Positions 31,763 to 41,507 of a DNA stretch of 64,000 bases are shown one piece after another; position 1 is the stretch's first letter; each line of letters starts with the position of its first letter. Source of the stretch: DYEP01 sp040755615 (GTDB taxonomy: Bacteria; Bacillota; Sulfobacillia; DUSP01; DYEP01); contig JBFMAL010000001.1 in the NCBI GenBank assembly GCA_040755615.1, forward strand, positions 1-64,000, read 5' to 3'. The translations under genes and the position numbers were made by a program. The notes under the pieces are model-generated. The model had not been told where the DNA came from and ran no database searches. It was given only the letters and a program-made list of their open reading frames with translations.

Positions 31763-32677
31763 GTGCCGGCGTTGAGCGCAGGCTGGGATAAGAGGGGTTC
31801 GGTTTCAGTCCTGCTTGCAGTTGCGCTGTCCGCATTGCTGGCCAGCTCTGCCCTGGTGATTGATGTGGGGAAGGTGTACGCAAAACGGCAGGAGCTCTCC
31901 AACATTGCTGACGCGGCAGCGCTGGCAGGAGTGCAGTACCTGCCGGAAAGCCCTGAACTGGCAACGGATGCTGCCATAGACTACGCCGCGCGGAACGGGA
32001 TCCCGAGCGATAGAGTACGGGTTCTTCTATCCGACAATCATGAGCGGATTCAGGTTTTGGTGAACGGCGTGGCGTCCATGACAATCGCGCGGGTATTCGG
32101 GAGGACAGAAGAAGAAGTTTATGGCAGCTCCACAGCCGAGGTAGCGGTGCCCACCGCGATGCGTGGACTGGTACCGCTGGGAGTGGAGGCGTTCAACTTC
32201 GTGTACGGGACAACGTACATCTTAAAGTGCACTCCGGATGAGGGTGGATCAAAGCAGGGTAATTTCCAGGCTCTAGCGCTGGGCTTTCCTGGCGCAAAGC
32301 AGTACAAAAGCAATCTCAAGTATGGATACGCCGAGCCCATTTCGCTCGGGCAGTACGTCCACACCGAGACGGGTAACATATCTGGTCCCACGGTAGAAGC
32401 GCTTAACTGGAGGCTCAGTCTGGATCCGTATGCTACTTTTGATACTGTAAGAAGCCGCTCACCGCGCATCCTGCTGGTCCCGCTGGTTAACAGCTTTGAC
32501 GTGAACGGAAAGAAAACGGTACAGATTGTTGGATTTGCCGCGTTCTTTATGGAGGAAGTATCTCAATCGGGGGCGGTGAAGGGGAGGTTTATGAGGATTG
32601 CTACCGAGGCTGATATGACCGCTTCATTCGGCGCGGCCCCGGATTACGGCCTTCGCACGTACAGGCTTGTGAGGTAG
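31763..32677 (+). CDS. tadG: TadG-like Flp pilus-assembly protein
   Basis: A 304-residue protein with the Tad N-terminal segment RGSVSVLLAVALSALLASS and VYAKRQELSNIADAAALAGV, the signature of TadG-like proteins. The rest is predicted extracellular and not recognised. Start may be GTG 31763 or, with better spacing to GGGGG, TTG 31772. It follows tadE by three bases. Confidence 0.82.
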   Translation: MPALSAGWDKRGSVSVLLAVALSALLASSALVIDVGKVYAKRQELSNIADAAALAGVQYLPESPELATDAAIDYAARNGIPSDRVRVLLSDNHERIQVLVNGVASMTIARVFGRTEEEVYGSSTAEVAVPTAMRGLVPLGVEAFNFVYGTTYILKCTPDEGGSKQGNFQALALGFPGAKQYKSNLKYGYAEPISLGQYVHTETGNISGPTVEALNWRLSLDPYATFDTVRSRSPRILLVPLVNSFDVNGKKTVQIVGFAAFFMEEVSQSGAVKGRFMRIATEADMTASFGAAPDYGLRTYRLVR

Positions 32678-32680
32678 ACG

Positions 32681-33988
32681 GTGTTGGGGGTGGACGTGAT
32701 CAGAAGACTCAAAAGGCTAATCATTCCGCTGTTGCTCGCCGCTGTTGCCACCTACATGGTGTTCTTGTATACCAAACCAAAGGAAACCCAGCCGGTGGAA
32801 ATGGTTCGGGTGCTGGTTGCTTCAAGAACGGTGCCTGCCAGAACGGTATTGACCCCGGATATGCTGCTTACGGTGCAGGTACCCAAGGTGCTGGCGCCGC
32901 GTAACGCTACGGACTCCATCGAACAGGTAGTGGGCAGGACGACTGTCACTCCTCTTGCTGAAGGGGAAATGGTACTCCTCAGCAAGCTGGCTTCGCAGGA
33001 CGAGAGATCGGGTCTTGCGTACTACGTACCCGCAGGGATGCGCGCCCTCACCGTCGCTATCAATGACGTGATAGGAGTTGCAGGCTTCATACAACCTGGG
33101 GACCGTGTGGACGTGCTAGCCACCTTCTCTGCCGACCTGGCCGGAGAAGAGAAGACCAGGTTGCTCCTTGAAGAGGTACTCGTTTTAGCCGTAGGGCAGA
33201 ACGTGCAGGCATCTTCAAAACCTCAGGAGGTCAAGGGGCACAATACGGTAACACTGGCGGTTTCTCCTGAGGAGGCAGTATTGCTCACCCTGGCGGACGA
33301 GAGGGGTACGCTCCGGCTCGCCCTAAGGCCCGCCACTGGTGATAGAAACCGCGGACCGATGGAAATCTCTGCAGAATACTTCAGCCTTGCTCCTGGCGTA
33401 GCGTTGTTTGAGTACAAGGAGCAGATTAGACTCATCGTTCACCTCTACGAAGTGGACCTTGAAGAGCTGGAGAGGCTTAAGATCGGGCAGACAATGGCCA
33501 TCCACGAACTTCCGTTTGGTTTCCTGAATTCACTTCAGGGGCTGGTGGTTGGCGGGAAGGCGCATTTGATCACCCGAGCGGATGTCATAACGATGAATAG
33601 GGACAAAGCATCGATATCTTTCACGGAGACGTTATCTGTTGAATCCGAGGGGGTTATCGGCTGGCAGGATTATGGAATCAACCTTGAGATAACAGCTCTT
33701 GCGTATAACAAGCCGTTTTTTGATCTTGAAATCTCAGCCCGTTCAAAAATCTTGGATATCCTGATAGACGGGGGTTACAGGACGGGGGTCACCATGGCTG
33801 AAGGTACCATCAGGATAGACCCGAACGAGGTGATTGTGATCGGGGGGATACTCACCCAGACGCAGCTCACTTTGCCGGCTGGCGTAAAGACTAGGTACAC
33901 GCTCCCTTCCGGAATGCTGAGCGAGAAGGCGTCTGCGGGCCAGCGTGGCGTAATCACGGTCATTGAAGCCCACTTAGATCCCAGGTAG
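32681..33988 (+). CDS. cpaB: CpaB/RcpC pilus protein fused to a secretin-like domain
   Basis: A 435-residue protein. Residues about 10-30 are a membrane anchor, 40-105 an SAF domain (VRVLVASRTVPARTVLTPDM), and 105-240 the RcpC/CpaB domain (RALTVAINDVIGVAGFIQPG, DRVDVL). From about 245 it resembles the C-terminal domain of secretins: IRLIVHLYEVDLEELERLKIG, ITMNRDKASISF, DYGINLEITALAY and the hallmark NEVIVIGGILTQ. Secretin RcpA/CpaC is normally a separate outer-membrane channel. Here the domain is short (about 190 residues) and joined to CpaB. GTG 32681 or GTG 32696 are possible starts. It sits in the normal cpaB position before cpaE. Confidence 0.8.
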   Translation: MLGVDVIRRLKRLIIPLLLAAVATYMVFLYTKPKETQPVEMVRVLVASRTVPARTVLTPDMLLTVQVPKVLAPRNATDSIEQVVGRTTVTPLAEGEMVLLSKLASQDERSGLAYYVPAGMRALTVAINDVIGVAGFIQPGDRVDVLATFSADLAGEEKTRLLLEEVLVLAVGQNVQASSKPQEVKGHNTVTLAVSPEEAVLLTLADERGTLRLALRPATGDRNRGPMEISAEYFSLAPGVALFEYKEQIRLIVHLYEVDLEELERLKIGQTMAIHELPFGFLNSLQGLVVGGKAHLITRADVITMNRDKASISFTETLSVESEGVIGWQDYGINLEITALAYNKPFFDLEISARSKILDILIDGGYRTGVTMAEGTIRIDPNEVIVIGGILTQTQLTLPAGVKTRYTLPSGMLSEKASAGQRGVITVIEAHLDPR

Positions 33989-34006
33989 CGAAGGAGGAAT
34001 CCTTTG

Positions 34007-35215
34007 ATGAAACCCTTGGTCTTGCTCCTTCTTGAGCAACCGGAAGGGGAGAGGGTCAGGCGGTATCTTGAGTCCCTCTGCCTCGAGGTTAGCTCTGCTT
34101 CAGACCCGGGAGAAGCGCTGGCGCTAGCGGTGGCTCAGCGGCCTGCAGTTGCGATCCTTCAGATGTCGCCTTCCATAACAGTTGAGCTAGTGCTGGAGAT
34201 GGCTAATTCGGTCGGGTGCGGGATCATCGGAGTTGCCGATAGAACCAGCGAGGGGCTGATCCGTCTCGCTCTCAAGATGGGCTTTGCCGATTTTTTCTTG
34301 GCTCCGGTCGACCTGGACCGCTTGGGCCGTGCGGTACTCGACATGCTTAAGATGAGCCTGTCGGGTACGGGCTCGTCCAGACCGGAGAAGAGACTTGGCA
34401 GGGTGGTTACGGTCTTTTCTACAAAGGGGGGCGTGGGAAAGAGCACGATTTCCGCCAACGTGAGCGCAGCGCTCTGCCAGAAGGAGGCTTCTGTGTGCGT
34501 CATTGACCTTGATCTCGAGTTCGGGTGTCAAGCGGCGCTGTTTGGAATAAAGCCGCACTCGACCATTGTCAACTTGTGCCATATCCCGTCCACTCTCACG
34601 CCCGAACTCTGCGCCAAAGCGCTTCTGCCTATCCAGGGAAGGCGATTGTTCCTCCTGGCCGCTCCTCCGAGCCCGGAGCTGGCGGCAGAGGTTGATGGCG
34701 AAGGGCGCAAGGATCCGAAGAGGAATTATGTGAGGGAAATCATCGAGGCTATGAGGGAAAGTTTTGACTACGTCGTCATCGACACAGCCTCAAACTTCAG
34801 AGAGACCAACCTGACATCGCTGGACCTTGCAGATACCGTCATCCTGGTCACTACGCCGGATATACCCGCGCTGCAGAATACCGCCAAGTCGCTGGACATA
34901 CTCACGCAGACACTAAGGTATAGCAGAAGAAAGGTTCACATCGCGCTCAATCGTGCGGACGGTACTCTCGGGCTAACGTACGACGATATTTCAAAGTCGC
35001 TGGATTTCCCTATAAGTTTTTACATTCCGTCTGACGGACCAACCGCTATATGGGCCGCCAACTGCGGACAGCCATTCGTCTGGAAGAGGAACAGGTCCCC
35101 CCTTTCGAAGGCGGTCGTGGAGATGGCCGGCTCCATCCAGAACATGGATGAGTTCACTCCCCCGTCGCGCGCGCCGAGTTTCCCTAAGAAAGGCATGGTA
35201 TGGGGGGGATTCTAA
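34007..35215 (+). CDS. cpaE: CpaE/TadZ-like pilus localisation ATPase
   Basis: A 402-residue protein with an atypical receiver-like N-terminal domain (about 1-120, starting MKPLVLLLLEQPEG) and a MinD/ParA ATPase: VFSTKGGVGKSTISANVSAA (deviant Walker A), CVIDLDLEFG, YVVIDTASNF. TadZ places the pilus machine at a site in the cell. ATG 34007 has AAGGAGG upstream. The stop is directly followed by the cpaF start. Confidence 0.88.
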   Translation: MKPLVLLLLEQPEGERVRRYLESLCLEVSSASDPGEALALAVAQRPAVAILQMSPSITVELVLEMANSVGCGIIGVADRTSEGLIRLALKMGFADFFLAPVDLDRLGRAVLDMLKMSLSGTGSSRPEKRLGRVVTVFSTKGGVGKSTISANVSAALCQKEASVCVIDLDLEFGCQAALFGIKPHSTIVNLCHIPSTLTPELCAKALLPIQGRRLFLLAAPPSPELAAEVDGEGRKDPKRNYVREIIEAMRESFDYVVIDTASNFRETNLTSLDLADTVILVTTPDIPALQNTAKSLDILTQTLRYSRRKVHIALNRADGTLGLTYDDISKSLDFPISFYIPSDGPTAIWAANCGQPFVWKRNRSPLSKAVVEMAGSIQNMDEFTPPSRAPSFPKKGMVWGGF

Positions 35216-36577
35216 TTGTCAAGCCTCTATGCGAGGGTGAATGTCAGCAAGCAGCAACCGGATACAGGCCCGAATGAGACGAGAAAAATGCCAGCGTATA
35301 CCCGCGTTGTTTCAGATGCTCACAGGCAACTGAAGGACCGGATACAGAAACGCCTGGTGGATGACCCGGATGCGAGGTCCTGGCTTGAGAGCGATCCTAT
35401 TCCGGAACAGCATAAGGTGAAGCTTAAAGCCAAGATCATGTCTTTACTCCAAGAGGAAGAGAGCGTGTCCCCGCTTGATCGGGACCAGGTTACCGAAGAT
35501 CTGTTCGCTGAGATTCTGGGCTATGGACCGCTCCAGCCGCTGCTGGACGATCCGGATGTCACAGAGATCATGGTAAATTCGGCTAACCAGGTGTATGTTG
35601 AGCGAGGCGGTCGAATCCAGCTCACGGACGTGAAGTTTTCGAGCGACGCGCAGATCCTGCGGTTGATTGATAAGATCGTTTCACCCCTCGGTCGGAGGAT
35701 CGATGAGGGTTGTCCCATGGTCGACGCAAGACTTCCGGACGGGAGCAGGGTAAACGCCATTATCCACCCTCTTGCTCTGAAGGGGCCTGCGCTCACCATC
35801 CGAAAGTTTTCAAAAGATCCATACACGATTCAGGACCTTATCGCGTTCGGTACCCTTAGCCCGCAAATGGCGGAATTCCTTGAAGCGTGCGTGGTTGGCA
35901 GGCTCAACATGATAGTGTCTGGCGGGACCGGCAGCGGGAAGACCACGACCCTGAACGTGCTGAGTTCATTCATACCTGCCGACGAGCGCATAATTACTAT
36001 TGAGGACGCAGCGGAACTCCAGCTAAGGCAGGACCACGTGGTCTCCCTGGAAACGCGCCCACCCAACATAGAGGGGAAGGGCGAGGTCACAATGCGGCAG
36101 CTTGTAAGGAATGCATTGAGAATGCGCCCGGACCGGATCGTCATAGGAGAGGTGCGCACTGGAGAGGCCCTCGACATGCTTCAGGCGATGAACACAGGTC
36201 ATGATGGCAGCCTTACAACCTGTCACGCTAACAATCCGAGAGATGTACTGTCAAGGCTCGAGACCATGGTGATGATGGCAGGGATGGAACTACCGCTCAG
36301 AGCCATTAGAGAACAGATTGCTTCAGCGCTTGATATCATTGTGCATCAGGCGAGGATGCGAGACGGCAAAAGGAGGATTACACACGTTACTGAAGTGCAG
36401 GGGATGGAAGGTGACGTAATCATCCTCCAGGACCTCTACATCTTCAAACAGGAAGGTTTTCAGGATCAGCAGGTGCGGGGCTTCTTCCGATGCACGGGCA
36501 TAGTACCGCGGTGCTACGACCGGCTGCTTGAGAAGGGGATAAATCTCTCACAGGACCTGTTTTCGCTGGGAGCGTGA
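35216..36577 (+). CDS. cpaF: CpaF/TadA pilus assembly ATPase
   Basis: A 453-residue secretion ATPase that powers Tad pilus assembly. DPDVTEIMVNSANQVYVERGG, VDARLPDGSRVNAII, Walker A SGGTGSGKTTTLNVL, Walker B region DRIVIGEVRTGEALDMLQAMNTGHDG (acidic residues) and CHANNPRDVLSRLETMV are all present. TTG 35216 begins immediately after the cpaE stop. Confidence 0.93.
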   Translation: MSSLYARVNVSKQQPDTGPNETRKMPAYTRVVSDAHRQLKDRIQKRLVDDPDARSWLESDPIPEQHKVKLKAKIMSLLQEEESVSPLDRDQVTEDLFAEILGYGPLQPLLDDPDVTEIMVNSANQVYVERGGRIQLTDVKFSSDAQILRLIDKIVSPLGRRIDEGCPMVDARLPDGSRVNAIIHPLALKGPALTIRKFSKDPYTIQDLIAFGTLSPQMAEFLEACVVGRLNMIVSGGTGSGKTTTLNVLSSFIPADERIITIEDAAELQLRQDHVVSLETRPPNIEGKGEVTMRQLVRNALRMRPDRIVIGEVRTGEALDMLQAMNTGHDGSLTTCHANNPRDVLSRLETMVMMAGMELPLRAIREQIASALDIIVHQARMRDGKRRITHVTEVQGMEGDVIILQDLYIFKQEGFQDQQVRGFFRCTGIVPRCYDRLLEKGINLSQDLFSLGA

Positions 36578-36583
36578 TATCAG

Positions 36584-37543
36584 GTGGTACTTGTTTTAGT
36601 CTTTGTATCCGTATATCTCCTCGCGAGAGCACTGACGGCAGAAGACGCCTACGAAGATCCAACTGCCCGTAAGAACCTGAAGAGTTTCGTGGCCGAACGT
36701 AGAAAGCCCGCAGAAAATGCGAAGGATCGGAGCTCAGAGCGGGCAGAGAAGAAGGCAAAGAAGCTCTTTGCCACTCTGGACACCAAAATGCAGCGGACAT
36801 CCATATCCCCAAGGCTGTCAGAATGGCTGGAACAGGCCGACCTCAAGCTCCGTGTATCGGAGTTCTTATCGATTTGCGTCGCTGTTGCAGGGGCGGCTGG
36901 TCTTGCAGGATTCCTTCTGAGGGGGATTGAAGGTTCGGTGATTCTCGCGGGAGCTGGGACTGCAGCTCCATGGATTTTGCTACGCAACCGTATCAACGCA
37001 AGACGGCGAGCGTTTCTGCGGGTGCTCCCGGACGCCCTGACGCTCATGGCGAACTCGTTGCGCAGCGGCCACTCTTTTATGCAGGCACTGGACATGCTGT
37101 CGAGAGAAATGCCTGCGCCAGCGGGTTCCGAATTCGAGAGGGTTGTGAAAGAGACGAGGCTCGGGGTGCCGACAGAGGAGTCCCTGACCGCGCTAGCAAA
37201 AAGACTGAACACCGGTGATCTTGACCTTGTCGTAACGGCAATACTCATCCAGAGACAGGTAGGGGGCAACCTCGCTGAAGTACTGGATAAGATTAACCAT
37301 ACCATCCGAGAACGGATTAGAATCGCAGGAGAGGTTCGGACTCTGACCACACAGGGCAGGCTCTCCGGCTGGGTCATTTCTATGATCCCCATCGCGCTCG
37401 CCCTATTTTTCTACGTCATGGACCCGGGGTTCATGTCGCCGCTTTTCACCAGTTCCCTGGGGCGCGTGCTCCTGCTCTGTGGCGTCATAATGCAGCTTGC
37501 AGGTATGGCGCTGGTCAGGAGAATTGTGGACATACAGTTTTGA
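36584..37543 (+). CDS. tadB: TadB inner-membrane platform protein
   Basis: A 319-residue type II secretion F-domain protein. N-terminal helix, a charged Lys/Arg/Glu-rich cytoplasmic stretch (about 25-75), paired helices, then LPDALTLMANSLRSGHSFMQALDML, TGDLDLVVTAILIQRQVGGNLAEVLD, and C-terminal helices. TadB and TadC form the platform that CpaF acts on. It follows cpaF by six bases. Confidence 0.88.
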   Translation: MVLVLVFVSVYLLARALTAEDAYEDPTARKNLKSFVAERRKPAENAKDRSSERAEKKAKKLFATLDTKMQRTSISPRLSEWLEQADLKLRVSEFLSICVAVAGAAGLAGFLLRGIEGSVILAGAGTAAPWILLRNRINARRRAFLRVLPDALTLMANSLRSGHSFMQALDMLSREMPAPAGSEFERVVKETRLGVPTEESLTALAKRLNTGDLDLVVTAILIQRQVGGNLAEVLDKINHTIRERIRIAGEVRTLTTQGRLSGWVISMIPIALALFFYVMDPGFMSPLFTSSLGRVLLLCGVIMQLAGMALVRRIVDIQF

Positions 37544-37564
37544 GAGAATACCAGATCGGATTGG

Positions 37565-38485
37565 GTGACTGCTAAAACCATGTACGAGATGTCGCTGCTC
37601 ATTTTGCTGCTTTCTTTAATCGCACTGTTTTACAAAGCGTTCGAGGATCCGGACGCCCAGGTTCGCGACAGGTTGCGAAGCCTCCGACGTCCCACGGTTC
37701 ACGACCTAAAGGAACAGGAACTGTCCCGACCGCTCGCTGACCGGGTGCTGAAGCCGCTGCTTGGGGTTATTTACGAAGCGGTGAGAAGACGAACTCCGGC
37801 AAGCGTGGCCAAGAGCCTTGAGCAACGCCTGGTCAAAGCTGGTGTCCAGATGGACGCGGGTCGCTTCCTCGGGGCGAAGATCATGGCTGCAACGCTCGGG
37901 TCTGCATTGGGCTTTCTGAGCGGTACAGCAGCAAACGCTGGCGCTACGCAGATATTACTCCTTACTGCCTGTTTAGGAGTTGCAGGCTTTATTCTACCGG
38001 ATTTCTGGGTATCAAAACAGTACTCCCGCCGTCAGATGCAGTTCCGCAAAATGCTCCCCGACGCGCTTGACCTGTTGTGCGTATCAGTCGAAGCAGGTCT
38101 TGGGTTTGACGGAGCCGTACAGAAGGTAAGTGAGAAGTTTCCTCCTCCGCTCTCGGAGGAGTTTGGGCACTTCCTGAGAGAAGTCAGGCTTGGCAGTCCG
38201 CGGGCTGACTCGCTGCGGCGTCTTGCAGATAGGGTGGCGATACCCGAGATGCAGACGTTTTGTGCTGCAGTGATCCAGGCTGACCAGCTGGGGGTGAGCA
38301 TTTCACGCGTGCTGCGTGTACAATCAGACCAGATGCGGCTTGCTCGCAAACAACGTGCGGAAGAGCAAGCAATGAAGGCGCCTGTAAAAATGCTGTTCCC
38401 GCTGGTGTTCTTCATTTTCCCGACCATTTTCATAGTTATTTTGGGACCGGTGATGCTTCACTTCATTCAGATATGGCGACATTGA
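37565..38485 (+). CDS. tadC: TadC inner-membrane platform protein
   Basis: A 306-residue T2SF-domain protein. LPDALDLLCVSVEAGLGFDGAVQKV, RLADRVAIPEMQTFCAAVIQADQLGVSISRVL and MKAPVKMLFPLVFFIFPTIFIVILGP are typical TadC blocks. GTG 37565 or ATG 37583 could start it. Last intact gene of the first Tad operon. Confidence 0.88.
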   Translation: MTAKTMYEMSLLILLLSLIALFYKAFEDPDAQVRDRLRSLRRPTVHDLKEQELSRPLADRVLKPLLGVIYEAVRRRTPASVAKSLEQRLVKAGVQMDAGRFLGAKIMAATLGSALGFLSGTAANAGATQILLLTACLGVAGFILPDFWVSKQYSRRQMQFRKMLPDALDLLCVSVEAGLGFDGAVQKVSEKFPPPLSEEFGHFLREVRLGSPRADSLRRLADRVAIPEMQTFCAAVIQADQLGVSISRVLRVQSDQMRLARKQRAEEQAMKAPVKMLFPLVFFIFPTIFIVILGPVMLHFIQIWRH

Positions 38486-38503
38486 GGGGGAGGAGAGGGC
38501 ACG

Positions 38504-39169
38504 TTGCTCATCCTGGCGGGAATAGTAATCGTGTGAGTCCCGCTAGCCATGCGCGCGCAGGCTACTTACTGGCAATGGCGGCTTAGCCGCGAGTTCGAAA
38601 ACCCTGTGGTTATACCAGAGGTAAGCGAGACAGCAGTCGGTGACGTGGGAGCCAGTGACGAGCCTGAACGTAAGGTCCGTGAGTTCCGTCCGACGAGACT
38701 GGAGATTCCAAAGATCAATGTCTCCGTCATCGTTTCTTAGGGCACTTCAGAGGACATACTCGCCAAGGGGCCGGGTATGTATCCAGAGGGGTCCTTCCCG
38801 GGAGAAGAGGGAAATACAGCGATCGCTGGTCACCGTACTACTTACGGGGCATGGTTCAGAAGACTTGACCTCCTGCAGGAGGGAGACGAGATCATCGTCA
38901 CCTTCGGGGACGAGGAGTATATCTACCATGTTGAAGACGTATTTGTAGTTGCAAAGAACGATTGGAGTGTTATAGGCGCCACTCCTTACCGGGCACTTAC
39001 GCTGACTACCTGTCACCCGCCAGGGAGCTCGCTACAACGATTAGTTGTTAGAGCGAGGGAGGTGTCCTCGAGGGCTAAGAACCAGGGAGACCAGGGAACT
39101 CGACTCGATAGAGGCACCAAGCTTAGTCATGTTGGACGACGGAAGAGATTCGACAGCATTACCGGGTGA
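38504..39169 (+). pseudogene. Sortase (class D/E-like) with two in-frame stop codons
   Basis: One continuous frame from TTG 38504 (GGAGGAGAGG upstream) reads as a sortase apart from TGA at 38534-38536 and TAG at 38738-38740. The first part gives the N-terminal membrane segment (LLILAGIVIV, stop, VPLAMRAQATYWQWRL); the middle RLEIPKINVSVIVS, stop, GTSEDILAKGPGMYPEG; the catalytic part has AGHRTTYG (His), LTLTTCHPPG (Cys) and QRLVVRA (Arg). Family alignment suggests the TAG replaces a Glu codon (GAG). No frameshift is seen. It is either a recently inactivated gene or needs readthrough. It follows tadC by 18 bases, suggesting attachment of pilus or surface protein to the wall. Confidence 0.75.
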
Positions 39170-40081
39170 CTCCCTTAGCCGTTTGTCTCTTTCCCGCCTA
39201 CATTGGCCTATCTTCAGCTCTTGATCAGGCAAGAAGGCAGGGACGCTGCCTTTCTTGTCAGTTGCTAACTTGCCCGTCTCAGCACCTGCTGCAGCTTTGT
39301 CGACCTACCCACTCCGGGCATAGTCCCTGAAGGATGAGCGATAAGACGAATATCGCCGAGAGCGCCTCCGCTTTCATCCCGTGGTCAAAACAAGCCATTG
39401 GGCTTTTGCGCTGCGGTACATGCTGCTACCCTATTTCAAATCGCCAATTTCCCCGCAGATAGCGTCAGCCCGTTCTGAGATGTACGCACCGGTCGACGGG
39501 AAATCCAGCACGAGCCTTTTGGTATGCGGTTCAGATACGGCCCGGACCACTCCGACTCGGACACAAGGAACCACTCGAGCATCTGCCGGTCTAAGGCTTG
39601 TTCCGGCAGTGGGCGAAAACCAAAGGGCACCGCGGGTGACAAAGAGCGATCACCGCAAGCTTACCCCACGCCGTGCTCCAGCCGAGGTCAGACGCTGGTT
39701 ATCCTCTGAACGGAGAACTTCGGATCAAGCAACACATTCCCAACTGCGGCCCGGCAGTGCAAGCAACTCATACGAGTAAGGAAGGTCATTCACGGCAAGG
39801 GTAGTAGGCTCAAGGGCTAGCCGGTCCCAGCAGAAACTGCCCCCCGAGATGCAGAAAGGCCTGCTGCGAGTAAGGAGATACCGAATACAAGAAATAAGGA
39901 GCGTCAGGACGTGTGTTTCTGAAGGCTATCTTCACTATCTTGTTGGGGTTTTAGTTCAGGAGTGTAAAGAAGCGCCATGAAAAACACCATATCTTTGTAA
40001 TTGCATGTCCTGGCGCTCCGCGGCTTTAGCACGCAGTACGCGTAGCACTCATCCTGTGGCCGGCTTCTGCACTTATGAGGG
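39170..40081. other. Long intergenic stretch without a convincing gene
   Basis: About 900 bases between the broken sortase and the SLH gene. A 132-codon plus-strand frame (39381-39779) has odd composition and no recognisable domain. On the minus strand over 39430-39650 one frame reads RLVLDFPSTGAYISERADA, which looks protein-like but lacks a start and is stopped soon upstream. Possible decayed gene; not assigned. Confidence 0.35.
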
Positions 40082-41428
40082 TCAGTCAATGAGAACAAAG
40101 AGGGGAAAGTTGCCAGGTTCCGTGCAAGTGTTAGGCTCCGTCATTCCCTGCAATGGACTTGCAACAAAGTGAATGACCTGTCGCACGCGTGTAACGCCAG
40201 TGTAGTCAGCTATGATCAACAACAACAGGGGGCCATGTTCATCGGGAGAGATCGCGCGGGCAGTCCACGTGTTTTTTGATACATGAGACTCGAAAATGGG
40301 CGAGAGGCGTATGAGCGATGAGCCTAGCATGGCGCTGACTGAAGAGGCTCGACCCTGAGTCTCCGCCCTGATAGTAAAATACTCGCCTGGATGTGTATAC
40401 CTGGGGATGGTCGTGGCCCAGAGGCCCCTCCGATCAAGTTGGATCGTGACTGGTACTGAACGAAAGACGTTGCCTGCGCGATCTTCCACTTCGGCAATGA
40501 CCCAATAATGCCCTGGTTCCATCTGTTCACCGTCATCGGAAGTGCCATCCCAGTACAGCGTGTGCTGACTCTGTTGACCTGCACCTCGGTATTGCTTTAT
40601 GCTCTCACCCTTGAAGGTAGTAATCATCGCATGCCAGCGCAAAATGTTTCGATTCTTCAAGAGAGTAACAGTTATCTCAGCCAGGTCTTGCACGCCGTCA
40701 CCGTCAGGGTAAAAAATCTCCGGACAGTTTACGCGAATGAGACACGACCTTGCGACAAGAGCTGCGCATTCAGATCGACGTACATCGTCGCCGGGCCTGA
40801 TTGTACGGTCGGGGTAACCCTTGACAATCCCGAGTTTGACGGCGAGGGCCATACTGTTGCGGGCAAACGGACTTACATTCTTGCCATCGGAGAAAAGAGA
40901 TAGCAGCGCATTGACCTCCGTTTTGCTCATGGCATCAGCTTGTGATGCCAATGAAAGTGAGCGGATCAGCATAACGACTACTTGCTCTCTGCTGATCGGG
41001 GAGTCCGGCCAGAAACGTACTCCGTCCCCGTATATGAATCCGTGTTCGGCAGCTGCTTGAATCCATGGATAAGCGTGCTTTTGGCCGTCGTATGCAGTGT
41101 ACTGCCTACCCACATCAATGAAGTTTGGTTCAGAAGATGACGATGGAGATAGGCCGTGTACCTTTGCCAGGAGCATGCAGAACTCTGCTCGGGTCGCAAC
41201 TTGATCGGGGCGGAACTTGTAGTGTGTGACAAGCTGCCAGGACCCCCATCCCCTGGCCCACTCGACGGAACGAAAACCGTCCGCTACACTTTCCTCCCAT
41301 AGCACTCTTATATACTCTCGCGCCCAGTGACCGTCGCAATCCGCATACCAGTCGTCTGCAGCCTCGACGCCGACTGATGAAAGCAAAAAGAAGAGGAGTA
41401 CAATGATCAAGATTCTCAGGGGAATCAC
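40082..41428 (-). CDS. S-layer homology domain protein with FlgD-type Ig domain
   Basis: A 448-residue secreted protein with signal peptide (about 1-23, ending VGVEAADD). Three SLH repeats follow: HWAREYIRVLWEESVADGF, AYPWIQAAAEHGFIYGDG with ISREQVVVMLIR, and MALAVKLGIVKGYPD with RRSECAALVAR. SLH domains bind pyruvylated wall polymer (or an outer membrane surface layer). A FlgD-like Ig domain has YWDGTSDDGEQMEPGHYWV; the last 120 residues are unassigned. GTG 41428 follows GAGGAGAGG. It lies between two Tad loci on the opposite strand and may be a surface partner. Confidence 0.85.
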   Translation of the reverse strand: MIPLRILIIVLLFFLLSSVGVEAADDWYADCDGHWAREYIRVLWEESVADGFRSVEWARGWGSWQLVTHYKFRPDQVATRAEFCMLLAKVHGLSPSSSSEPNFIDVGRQYTAYDGQKHAYPWIQAAAEHGFIYGDGVRFWPDSPISREQVVVMLIRSLSLASQADAMSKTEVNALLSLFSDGKNVSPFARNSMALAVKLGIVKGYPDRTIRPGDDVRRSECAALVARSCLIRVNCPEIFYPDGDGVQDLAEITVTLLKNRNILRWHAMITTFKGESIKQYRGAGQQSQHTLYWDGTSDDGEQMEPGHYWVIAEVEDRAGNVFRSVPVTIQLDRRGLWATTIPRYTHPGEYFTIRAETQGRASSVSAMLGSSLIRLSPIFESHVSKNTWTARAISPDEHGPLLLLIIADYTGVTRVRQVIHFVASPLQGMTEPNTCTEPGNFPLFVLID

Positions 41429-41507
41429 CTCACTGACCCCTCTCCTCGGGACGATTATAGCACAAGGCGCACGCGTTGAACGTCGAAAGATGTCGACAAG
41501 TAATGGA

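Noticed and set aside
39381..39779. 132-codon plus-strand reading frame
   Set aside because: No ribosome binding site, no domain, and composition unlike its neighbours. The opposite strand looks at least as protein-like.
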